Shown: positions 1 to 7,100 of the stretch, in pieces
How the letters are laid out: each line of letters begins with the position of its first letter
Numbering within the stretch: position 1 is the stretch's first letter
From: a virus
Virus record (IMG/VR): IMGVR_UViG_3300035698_001288
Span: 1 to 23,103 of that record
Length of the DNA: 23,103 nucleotides
Reading direction: 5' to 3' (one strand)
Notes under the pieces: model-generated
Seen by the model: the letters and a program-made list of their open reading frames with translations, nothing else
Databases searched by the model: none
Told to the model about the DNA's origin: nothing
Made by a program: the position numbers and the translations under genes

Positions 1-233
1 GCATTGAGCGCAGCCATTCCGTTAACGCGGATTTCTGGCGTGGCTACTGTACCGTCTGCCGTGTAGTTGTTCACGTTCCGCAGAGTAGCGATGTTCGTAA
101 TGTCGCCAACGGTATCACCAACGCGCAAATCTTGTGCCGCAGCGGCGACCGTAGCAACAACTGCCGCGACTATCTCCGAAGTCAGGCCAAAAACAGAATG
201 GGTACAATCCCTAATAGCATTCATAGTAGGCAT
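1..233 (-). CDS. Unknown phage protein, 3' end beyond window
   Basis: An open frame of 77 codons starts with ATG at 233 and runs off the left edge without a stop. It is not listed as a long ORF because it is cut by the window. A GGGAG ribosome binding site lies 8 bases before the ATG and overlaps the stop codon of the upstream gene; a second ATG at 224 is a less well placed alternative. The N-terminus begins MPTMNAIRDC, then comes an Ala/Val-rich stretch at about residues 20-33 that is short for a membrane helix, then a Thr/Asn-rich part (TVGDITNIATLRNVNNY). I do not recognise the family. Its place at the end of the late cluster would fit a minor virion or host-interaction protein, but that is inference only. 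It is in the same frame as the gene before it, separated only by a TAG. Confidence 0.7.
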   Translation of the reverse strand, partial: MPTMNAIRDCTHSVFGLTSEIVAAVVATVAAAAQDLRVGDTVGDITNIATLRNVNNYTADGTVATPEIRVNGMAALN

Positions 234-245
234 AAGTTTAACTCC

Positions 246-500
246 CTATTCGACCCAGTCAAATTCAGCGTTTCCAGCGATAAGTACCCGCCAATTCCCG
301 CCGCCGACTTCAACCCGTTTGATTGCGTCCACTGTAAACGCTTCTTGCGTAATCCAAGCTACCGCATCCGAAGCCACATTGTAGCTTTCAAATTGCAGTG
401 TCGCCGTACCCGTTCCTGCGTCGATAACAAGAAGAACAGTTTTATCACTGTTTATGTTATTGAAAGGCCCGAACTCTTGGGTTGCTGTATAGTGTGCCAT
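246..500 (-). CDS. Small hypothetical phage protein (84 aa)
   Basis: An 84-residue protein with no signal peptide or membrane segment. The composition looks like a compact beta-rich domain: alternating hydrophobic strands such as KTVLLVIDAGTGTATLQF, then a Gly-rich end (EVGGGNWRVLIAGNAEFDW). It lies 15 bases downstream of the Rz1 stop, with a purine-rich GGAAAGAGAA before the ATG. It ends at a TAG, one of only two TAG stops in the window, and the following gene continues in the same frame. Small beta-rich proteins of this kind occur near tail and head genes of podoviruses and may be virion decoration or adaptor proteins, but I cannot name the family. I see no catalytic motif. Confidence 0.65.
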   Translation of the reverse strand: MAHYTATQEFGPFNNINSDKTVLLVIDAGTGTATLQFESYNVASDAVAWITQEAFTVDAIKRVEVGGGNWRVLIAGNAEFDWVE

Positions 501-515
501 GTTATTCTCTTTCCG

Positions 516-731
516 TCAGCGTGGGCCGACTAATGTTTCAAGTTTGTCTGCGCAACTGCGCAATGCGGTTCTGTCTCGTCCCCAAAAGACCTCAATATCG
601 CGGGTGTTAAGTCCACGATCGGGAAGCGTTACTGGCAAGTCGCATGGGGCTACGACAGGCGGTTCAACGAAGATTAAGTCTTCGCACGCGCCCAACAGGA
701 AGAACGCACTCACTAACAATCGAATCTTCAT
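516..731 (-). CDS. Rz1: Rz1-like outer-membrane spanin lipoprotein
   Basis: A 71-residue lipoprotein. The start at 731 is chosen because a strong GGAGGATC precedes the ATG and because the protein then begins with a standard lipoprotein signal: basic MKIR, a hydrophobic core, and the lipobox LLGAC with Cys16 as the lipidation site. The frame stays open further upstream, but that part has no signal. The mature part is short and holds several Pro residues near its N-terminus (VEPPVVAPC), as usual for Rz1 o-spanins, plus two more Cys. The gene starts inside Rz in another reading frame and runs past its end, the classic overlapping spanin arrangement. Known role of the family: it pairs across the periplasm with Rz to fuse the inner and outer membranes in the last step of lysis of Gram-negative cells. 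Confidence 0.85.
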   Translation of the reverse strand: MKIRLLVSAFFLLGACEDLIFVEPPVVAPCDLPVTLPDRGLNTRDIEVFWGRDRTALRSCADKLETLVGPR

Positions 732-942
732 TCGCTTGATCCTCCAATGTTCTTGCGCGGGCGAGTAGATCGGCCTCACGTAATTGTCTAGCGGCTTCCA
801 GCCTATTCCGTTCAACGAGGATAATTTTCTCTTTCCCCGCTTGAACATTTTCAGCCCACTGTTTTCCGCCAAAGAAGCCACCAGCGCCAGCGCCTATGAT
901 TGCGAGCAGTGCACCGATGGCTAACCACAGTTTCAGTTGCAA
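664..942 (-). CDS. Rz: Rz-like inner-membrane spanin
   Basis: A 92-residue protein with one N-terminal membrane helix (LWLAIGALLAIIGAGAGGFF, residues 5-24), followed by a charged, probably coiled-coil periplasmic part (residues 28-75), the layout of an i-spanin. It overlaps the amidase stop by a few bases, and Rz1 begins inside it. The start is unusual: there is no ATG at the N-terminus, and the best candidate is TTG at 942, giving QLKLWLAIG. No clear ribosome binding site precedes it (the upstream bases are pyrimidine-rich), so expression may depend on coupling to amidase translation; a CTG two codons further in is another option. The protein is short compared with many Rz proteins. Identity rests on topology and on the nested Rz1, not on a conserved motif. 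Confidence 0.8.
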   Translation of the reverse strand: MQLKLWLAIGALLAIIGAGAGGFFGGKQWAENVQAGKEKIILVERNRLEAARQLREADLLARARTLEDQANEDSIVSECVLPVGRVRRLNLR

Positions 943-1472
943 AAGGAAACCGCAGCTTCGTAATACGCCTCTGCTAACTGATCTATGTTATGTGAGGCCA
1001 TGCGGCAGTCTTTCGCGTGAGTGCCGAAATAAGGTTCAGTTAAAATTGCGGGACACTTACCCGCAAACAGTGAACGCCCCCCACGATCTCCCTTACCGAG
1101 AATACGAACACCCCTATCCTTATTCCCTAACGCATGGCTAACCCGTGTCCGAGTAAATGTGGCCAGTTCCAACGACCCGTGAGAACCGCTTGAGAAAGTA
1201 CCGCCGCCATTTGCCTTCGGATTTACACTCCCGTTGAAGTGCAACTCCATAGAGCAATCAGCTTTCCACGCATCGACTTCAGCGTACACCGTGTCGATCT
1301 GTTTAGAGTATCGCTGTCCTGCTTCACGCCAGAAAATCTTGACGCTTTCTGGATCGCAATCACGGATCATTTTGGCCAGTTCATTATTCCAATCGAACTC
1401 AGTCCGACCATCAGTCACCCGTATTGCGCCTTGGGCTTTTGAGTTATGCCCGACAACAATAGCTAGTTTCAT
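933..1472 (-). CDS. N-acetylmuramoyl-L-alanine amidase endolysin (Amidase_3-like)
   Basis: A 179-residue endolysin expected to cut the bond between N-acetylmuramic acid and L-alanine in peptidoglycan. The N-terminus MKLAIVVGH carries the first zinc ligand candidate His9; Glu31 (NNELAK) is the second; His78 in MELHFNG matches the conserved His-x-Asn region; Glu146 in ILTEPYFG fits the catalytic Glu. These four are in the order and spacing seen in the Amidase_3 family. The start at 1472 is preferred over ATG at 1496 because AAGGAG precedes it and it overlaps the previous stop as ATGA. There is no signal peptide, so it would need a holin for release. The next genes are Rz and Rz1, completing a lysis cassette. 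There is no separate cell-wall binding domain. Confidence 0.85.
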   Translation of the reverse strand: MKLAIVVGHNSKAQGAIRVTDGRTEFDWNNELAKMIRDCDPESVKIFWREAGQRYSKQIDTVYAEVDAWKADCSMELHFNGSVNPKANGGGTFSSGSHGSLELATFTRTRVSHALGNKDRGVRILGKGDRGGRSLFAGKCPAILTEPYFGTHAKDCRMASHNIDQLAEAYYEAAVSFCN

Positions 1473-1840
1473 TTTAAACTCCTTAAGTGTGGCCACAGCC
1501 GACGTGGATAAAACGCCACTGTGAAAATGTTAAAGTCTTTCTGCTCATTATCCGGCAGCAACAACTGAAAGCCCCGCAACGCATGGTAGCAGGCGAAGAT
1601 GCCAATCGTGTTCCAAACCCAATTTGAGGAATTGCCGTATCCGAAACTGCCAAACCAATCCCACCACACCGAGCGGCCCGCAGAACGAAAGGCCAGATAA
1701 AACAAGGCGGCACCCAAATGGGCCACCACTGATCCATCCCACGAAAACGCATACTGGCGAAACGCCACCATAACCAAACAGGCTAAAACGAGAGCAGGGA
1801 CGCCAGTTAAAACATTCGGCTGCAGTAAAAATTCAATCAT
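1469..1840 (-). CDS. Small membrane protein, candidate holin
   Basis: A 123-residue protein with three likely membrane helices at about residues 8-27 (PNVLTGVPALVLACLVMVAF), 37-55 and 73-94. The region between helices 2 and 3 is Trp-rich (SVWWDWFGSFGYG) and the C-terminal tail is basic (YPRRLWPHLRSLK). The start at 1840 is chosen because AAGGA precedes it; the frame stays open to 1933 but that part is antisense-like and lacks a ribosome binding site. It overlaps the amidase start as ATGA, so the two are probably co-translated. Position directly before the endolysin and the three-helix topology make it a reasonable holin candidate, but no family motif supports this, and the single-helix protein at 1991-2215 competes for the role. 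Confidence 0.65.
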   Translation of the reverse strand: MIEFLLQPNVLTGVPALVLACLVMVAFRQYAFSWDGSVVAHLGAALFYLAFRSAGRSVWWDWFGSFGYGNSSNWVWNTIGIFACYHALRGFQLLLPDNEQKDFNIFTVAFYPRRLWPHLRSLK

Positions 1841-1991
1841 GTGAGTGGTCCTTGGGTCGCATTTCATTAATCGCTTCTCGCAAAGCCTTATCAAGCGCAG
1901 CGGTTTTAGCTGACCTAATACGGGACGCCTCACGAGCTTTCTCTTCTTGACGCTCTAATTCTTTAACATTAACTTTTTTGCGGAACCACAT
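1833..1991 (-). CDS. Short charged protein (52 aa)
   Basis: A 52-codon frame too short for usual ORF cut-offs. It begins MWFRKKVNVKELERQ and is almost wholly charged (Lys, Arg, Glu) until KDHSHD at the end, probably one long amphipathic or coiled-coil helix. It is credible because its ATG overlaps the stop of the upstream gene as TGATG and its own TGA overlaps the start of the next gene, the same coupling used elsewhere in this cluster, and because it closes an otherwise empty 150-base gap. Function unknown. Lying between two membrane proteins ahead of the endolysin, it may modulate lysis, but this is only inference from position. Confidence 0.6.
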   Translation of the reverse strand: MWFRKKVNVKELERQEEKAREASRIRSAKTAALDKALREAINEMRPKDHSHD

Positions 1992-2215
1992 CAGACACCC
2001 TTGCCTTTCACTACTTCAAGCACAGCTTCCAACGACGTATTAATGGCCTGCTCACGAATAACTGACGCACGAATTTCTTCGTCTTTGCGCGCGATAATCA
2101 TCTGCAAAAACTTTTCCGCCCGCTCGCGCTCCTTCCAATACAACCACCCAATGCCTACAGTGAGAAGCGATGTTGCTCCGCCGCCGAGTGTTTCAAGGAT
2201 TGTTGCAATTTCCAT
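1991..2215 (-). CDS. Single-helix membrane protein, holin or lysis-modulator candidate
   Basis: A 74-residue protein: a glycine-rich hydrophobic N-terminal segment (residues 8-27, ETLGGGATSLLTVGIGWLYW) followed by a highly charged, probably coiled-coil tail (KERERAEKFLQMIIARKDEEIRA). One helix plus a charged cytoplasmic coil is a layout seen in small phage holins and in XhlA-like lysis accessories. Its ATG overlaps the TGA of the barrel-like gene before it, and its TGA overlaps the ATG of the 52-residue gene after it. No catalytic motif. Holin is the most probable role given neighbours (amidase, spanins), but the three-helix protein at 1469-1840 is an alternative or partner. Confidence 0.7.
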   Translation of the reverse strand: MEIATILETLGGGATSLLTVGIGWLYWKERERAEKFLQMIIARKDEEIRASVIREQAINTSLEAVLEVVKGKGV

Positions 2216-2574
2216 CAGTAAGTCCTCCCGCCAAACAGCACAGAAACGCCAAGAACAATACCGAGGTTTTCGCTCGGCAAAGCCTCATAAGCAGGGGCGG
2301 CGAACACTTCTATGTTGTCGGTTACTTCGAAACCAACGCGCGCATAGGGCGCTAGGTCTATGTATTCGTAGCCCGTCACGCCGCCTAGTTCCAGAAATGC
2401 GCGGCCTTGCTCAAACCGATAACCGACATAAGCAGACGCAGTGTCTTCGCTATTCAGAAACGCACCAGCAACCACGCCATTATCAAACTGCAACTGCGCG
2501 TGTGGGTGCACTTCGTTGTAATCACCAGCTAGGCCGAGGTGTATCGTAGCGGTCATAGCTATGATAAGGTTCAT
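2215..2574 (-). CDS. Small exported beta-barrel-like protein
   Basis: A 119-residue protein with a short, weak signal-like N-terminus (MNLIIAMTATIHLGLAG) followed by alternating strand-like segments rich in Gly, Tyr and Phe: HPHAQLQF, GVVAGAFLN, SAYVGYRF, RAFLELGGVTGYEY, YARVGFEV, LGIVLGVSVLF. The pattern and the NS..S.Y.GY...G...TGY motif resemble small outer-membrane barrel proteins found in phages of Gram-negative bacteria. It starts with a good AAGGAG before ATG at 2574. A role in changing the host envelope, such as receptor masking or lysis help, is possible but unproven. The signal peptide lacks basic residues, so export is not certain. It couples by TGATG to the candidate holin. Confidence 0.7.
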   Translation of the reverse strand: MNLIIAMTATIHLGLAGDYNEVHPHAQLQFDNGVVAGAFLNSEDTASAYVGYRFEQGRAFLELGGVTGYEYIDLAPYARVGFEVTDNIEVFAAPAYEALPSENLGIVLGVSVLFGGRTY

Positions 2575-2716
2575 TTGATGAAACTCCTTCTCTTAGGATT
2601 ACGCACTGTTGGTTATATAAGACCCAGAAACAGTAATCTGCCCACCGCCCTTTTCTGGTGTAAGGTGTGCCGTTGCGATAAAAACCAGCAGGTATTTGGA
2701 GCGGTACTAGTGGCAT
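2522..2716 (-). CDS. Small tail-protein-like ORF, probably frame-shifted
   Basis: A 64-codon ORF whose first half matches a signature I know from the N-termini of phage tail proteins: MPLVPLQIPAGFYRNGTPYT, then KGRW. A GAGGG ribosome binding site precedes the ATG, partly inside a small CCCT/AGGG stem. The second half looks noncoding and overlaps the next gene by 53 bases. In the next frame the sequence reads GGGQITVSGSYITNSA and stops with TAA at 2599-2601, followed at once by the AAGGAG and ATG of the barrel-like gene, a natural gene boundary. The frames could join at the AAAAGGG run (2648-2654), giving a product of about 38 residues. Whether the 64-residue or the shorter product is made cannot be decided by eye. 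Function unknown; it directly follows the tail fibre. Confidence 0.5.
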   Translation of the reverse strand: MPLVPLQIPAGFYRNGTPYTRKGRWADYCFWVLYNQQCVILREGVSSNEPYHSYDRYDTPRPSW

Positions 2717-2744
2717 AACTTACCCTCAGTTAGGGGATTGCGCA

Positions 2745-4130
2745 TTACTCTCCTAAATAGCGGAGGGTCATATAAGAGTTTGCTTCTACAATAGTGTCAG
2801 CAGCATTGCTTGCGTTTTGCGCCCATGCCACTTGGATACCACCACTTACTGTGTTACGCAGTATCCCCGTTAGGAAATGCGCGCGGGTCGTAGCTGACGT
2901 ATCGCTATCAATAATGTTGTTCCCATCATAGATTACGTCAGTCGCCATGTCAACCAAGCGCAGAACAGAACTTGCAGGAGGATTAACCCTGAATTTAAAC
3001 GCGCCTGCACCAGCGTTGTGGAACAACCCGATACGCACTTCATACAAACCTACTTCTGATACAACTACGTTTAACGTATCATCAGCAGAGGTAGCGGTAA
3101 CGCTGACGCGGGTTTCATCCGCAGCCTTGATTGCATTTTCTAAATCTTCACGCGGTATGATTTCTCCATAACACGCAAATTCTGTCCCATTGTAACGAAT
3201 GGCCAGCGTTGCACCAGCCCTAATTTGCCCAGCCTGCATCGCTGTCAAACCACCGTTTAGACGGCGGCGGCAATGCAGCGCTACTGCGCCAAGCCCGTCT
3301 ACATTGATCGTTGGCGCGTCACCGCACTCTTGATCGAATACCACGTTGATCGGCATGTTTTGTGGCAGAGACGCTAAACTTCTTCCCGTGCTCAAAACAT
3401 ATGCTGTACTTGTTCCTGTAGTCAAGCCGAAGCTAGTCAGCAAGCCAAAGTTTGTGTTTGTTGTTACGCCAGCTAAAAGGTTAAGTTCCGTCGTTGTGGC
3501 AGTTACACCATCAAGGATATTCAACTCTGCCGTGGTGGCAGTTAAACCATCAAGCGCATCTGACGCAGCCGATGCCGCAGATGCAGCTGCCTCTACCGCA
3601 CTCAAAGCCGCCGCTGTAGCATTTGCCTCAGCCGCTGCAATGTGGCTGGAAGTAGGCCCAGTTATAAAAGCATCACCTGCGGAATTGCCTATAATAACCG
3701 TATCCGCTGTAGGATTAGGAAAAGCCACTCTACCTGACCCAATCGGCAAGGCCACCGTATCGTCAATCTTGCGCGTCAATTCCTGCACGAGCATGGTCAA
3801 CTTATCCCATACTTTTTCAGTCACACCCGAAAAGAAACCGCCTTGGTTGCTAACTGTGATTGTCTGCGTCACCGGAGTATTTCCCACGATCACAAGACTT
3901 TCAGTCGAAGCCAACACGTCGCCAGTCACTGGGTACGTTACGGTTCCGCCAATCAGGGATGCTCCGTAAGCCACTGTGTAATCGGTGGTCAATGTGTCAA
4001 TTTCTGTGGCATTGTCCCTGACGTAAACCAGTAACGTGTTTTCGGCTGCCAACACATAGGAATAGGGAAACGCAGTTGTCGCCCCATTACCGACGGTAAT
4101 TACGAACCGATTTACAGAATTTATAGTCAT
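2745..4130 (-). CDS. Tail fibre protein (T7 gp17-type N-terminus)
   Basis: A 461-residue receptor-binding fibre. Residues 1-130 match the T7 tail-fibre N-terminal domain that attaches to the tail: TINSVNRFVITVGNG, a YTVAYG beta region, and TEKVWDKLTMLVQELTRKID. An Ala-rich, probably coiled linker follows (about 164-192), then two copies of a TATTxELNxLxGVT repeat (197-222), then a central part. The last 125 residues (about 335-461) resemble a jelly-roll tip domain often seen at fibre ends, closing with VAWAQNASNAADTIVEANSY. T7 gp17 is 553 residues, so this one is shorter. It overlaps the upstream ejection protein as TAATG. No chaperone gene of its own is evident. Host range would be set by the tip. 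Confidence 0.85.
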   Translation of the reverse strand: MTINSVNRFVITVGNGATTAFPYSYVLAAENTLLVYVRDNATEIDTLTTDYTVAYGASLIGGTVTYPVTGDVLASTESLVIVGNTPVTQTITVSNQGGFFSGVTEKVWDKLTMLVQELTRKIDDTVALPIGSGRVAFPNPTADTVIIGNSAGDAFITGPTSSHIAAAEANATAAALSAVEAAASAASAASDALDGLTATTAELNILDGVTATTTELNLLAGVTTNTNFGLLTSFGLTTGTSTAYVLSTGRSLASLPQNMPINVVFDQECGDAPTINVDGLGAVALHCRRRLNGGLTAMQAGQIRAGATLAIRYNGTEFACYGEIIPREDLENAIKAADETRVSVTATSADDTLNVVVSEVGLYEVRIGLFHNAGAGAFKFRVNPPASSVLRLVDMATDVIYDGNNIIDSDTSATTRAHFLTGILRNTVSGGIQVAWAQNASNAADTIVEANSYMTLRYLGE

Positions 4131-7100
4131 TAGCGCCTCGTTTCTGGCAGACCAGCGGCCTCGCCTAATCCATTTTGCATTTGATCGAGCAACGCCCGAA
4201 AGTAGAATACGTTTTGGTAGGGAACCATCGACACCCTAGCCTTGTGTAGCGTTGATTGCGTCGGGTCACTTAACCCCTGAACAACCGAAGTTAAATCCGA
4301 TGCTAGCCCGTATGATGGCCCAAGAACAGACGCGAGAACTGAGTCGGCTCTACGCGACGATCGACCCTCACCACCGAAGATTGCGTAGTCGTTAAGTCCG
4401 GGAATTTGTTCGCCAATTCGCTGGCCTTCTCCGAATACAGCAAGTAATCCACTACGACCCAAGGCTTCGTACATGATGAGGTTTTCGTCCGCATTTTTCG
4501 CCTTTTCCCACTGTTCGCCGCCGATTGATCTAGCCCAAGCATAGTACGAAACGGCCCCTAGTGCAAGTGATAAAACAGTACCTTGCATAAAAGCCATATC
4601 GGACTGTTGTAATCCGGCGACCACAGTCCTGTTCGTCGCGGTGAAATTGAAGGAACGGAACTGTCCTACTACGCGGAACGCTTCGTTAGCGTCCATCCAA
4701 CTAGGGCGATCGAGGCCAGGCGTAATGATCAAATCGTCAATCGCATTTTGCACTGCGGCTTTCATCGCCATCGTCGCCTCGAAGTCGTCCCAGTTTTCGG
4801 TATTCGGCAAACGGAACCCATCGTCGAATAGTTCACTGCCGCCCTCGCGATTATACTGTTTCCAGATGCGCCCGATCATATCATCGTTCAGCCCGTTGGA
4901 GTAAAGCAAATCCTTCGCCTTGGAAATCTCTTTCGCATTTCCTCCTTCGTTCAGTACGCGGAACGCATTGCCATACTCGGCAAAGGTAATGTTAGTCGTG
5001 ATCAGTTTATTCTCGGCTGTCCACCGATCAAAGAGAGCTACGAAGCCGGTTTTGTTTGCAAGCGTTTCCAGCCCGCGTTCCGCCATATTCTGGCGCAGTG
5101 AATAATTCTCGCCGACATCGAATAGCGCCTGCGCGCGGTTGTGGAGTAACGGGTCCAGTGCGATCCCGAACCGATACGCTTCTTGCCGAGACATTTTTAC
5201 CTTCTTCAAATCGGTGACGAGTGGCGCCCATCCGTTATTGAAAACACTGCTCATGCCGTAACGGAATACAGGGCGGGCTAAATCGGGAATGGACGAAACC
5301 GCAACTGTACCCATGCGCAAAACCACGTTAGCATTTCGCGCCGCACGACCGAGACGGTAGCCGAATGCGTCGCCATTCTCAGGGATGCCTCTACTGTGCC
5401 GTTCACGGTCAACGATAACTCGCATGTCACGGATAATCTCGTTACCCTGCTTGAGCAGTGCGCGGTTCAATTCAATCCTGCGTTCCGGCGTGATCTCCAG
5501 CAGTGTTTTCTTATTAGGAATTTCCTTCCCCGTAGTTTGGTCGATGAATTTAAACAGCGTGTCTTTTGTGGTCGCTTTCAGTTTATCCACCTTGCCGCCA
5601 GATACTTCGATCTCGTCAGCCTTCATTGCCATGCGGATAACCGGACGCCCCTCGAAGATGTGCGTAGCATTCTTAAGCCGCTCAATTCCCCGCGCAATAT
5701 CATCGTCGATCTCTTGGAAGATACGAGCGCCGTTTGTACTCCCAGTCGCACGGTAGATTTCCATGTCTGGGAACATCGTGTGGCCATGAACGCGGACGAC
5801 GTTTTCGGGATTACGGTTGAGGTATTTCTTCTTCGTCGCGTAGGGCATTTCCAGAGTACGCTGCAATTGTGGGCCTCGTTTGGCAGAAAGTACGCTAAGC
5901 CCAGATACCCGATTAGGTTGCCCCGCAATCCTCCGGTAAAGTTCTTGCGCGTCTACTATAGCCTGCTCTTTGAAGTTAGCTTCACCTCGCACCACGTTCA
6001 AATCTTCAGCGCCTTCTTTACGCCATTTTGCGTCGAAAGTTTCCTCGAACTCGACAAGTTCTTCACGGAGTTTATCCGCCTTAGTCGCCCGATTTTTCAG
6101 TGGCGTTTTCTTAACCTTTTCCAGCGCCTTAACCCGTGACTTCAATCCGCGCACTTCAGCCATTGCGTCATTGTACTGTGAGCCCAGCCCCTTGCGAAAT
6201 GACTTCATGGCTTCGCGAAACTCAAGCCCGTTGATACCCTGTTTCTTCAGTTCGCTGGCTACGGTTTTGACGGCAAGAACCTCTTCCTCGTAAAATTTGT
6301 TAAGCGTATCTACGCGCGCAGTCGATTTGGTAATGTCTGCGGTGAGCGTCTTGGTCGGTATTCCGTAGTTGGCGATCTCAGTAACCCGCTTAGTGTGGGC
6401 TTTGGTAAACGACTGGTGCGCCTTTGAGAAACGGGCGTTCATAATATCCTCACCGTGGGCAGTGAAGTCGTCGAGAAAACTGTTCATGTTATCCACGACA
6501 GCTACGTTATCGAATTGATGGTGGACGTAGTGCTGCACGTCGCTACCCTCGACAAATTCCTGTTCGCGGTATAGCGGTTCTGCGTCAGGTCCATCGGCAA
6601 GGATACGATCTTCGTGGTACAGCTTAACTACGTCGTTGACTTTTTTGTAATACTTCAACTGCGCCTTGGCTGCGTCATTCACGAACTGGTCAGTGTGCTT
6701 AACCCCAGTATTCGCCACGTCAAATGCCGCGTTGCCGAAGTCTACGTAGCTCAATTTTCCCTCTGGAAGTTTAATCCTCGCTTTTATCTGGGCGAGCCAT
6801 GCCCCGTACAGTTTACCTTCCGGCAAGGGACCTTCAGCAATGTGGCGCGCATAGGCGTTATCGTATTCCTGTACGAAGTCAGCAATTTTCGCCTGATGCG
6901 TTCCGGTCCGAGAGTGGATCGTACCCTCGCCAGCGGCGGATTGAACCGCGTTACTGCCTTCCAATCGTACGCCAGGAAGTTGAAACCGTTCAGTCCAAAT
7001 TGACGCTGCAGGGGATAGCTTCTGATCGAGGTTACGTGACACGGGGTTAATTCGGTTCAGTGCCGTAATCAACTTCGCGCGTATCGTCCCAGGTTTTGCG

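Noticed and set aside
1840-1933. Upstream extension of the three-helix membrane protein to 1933
   Set aside because: The extension overlaps the 52-residue gene in another frame, has no ribosome binding site, and ends exactly where a better start with AAGGA is found.
1917-1940. TAATACG on the plus strand, recalling a T7-type RNA polymerase promoter (also near 960)
   Set aside because: Both lie inside minus-strand genes, point against the gene direction, and the bases after TAATACG neither agree with each other nor with the T7 consensus.
2745-4130. Diversity-generating retroelement, as in BPP-1, acting on the fibre
   Set aside because: No reverse transcriptase gene and no template/variable repeat pair is visible in the window.
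5396-6139. Long plus-strand ORF (247 codons), with similar ones at 3346-3969 and 10391-11035
   Set aside because: They are antisense to well-identified genes, lack good ribosome binding sites, and their products have no domain-like composition.
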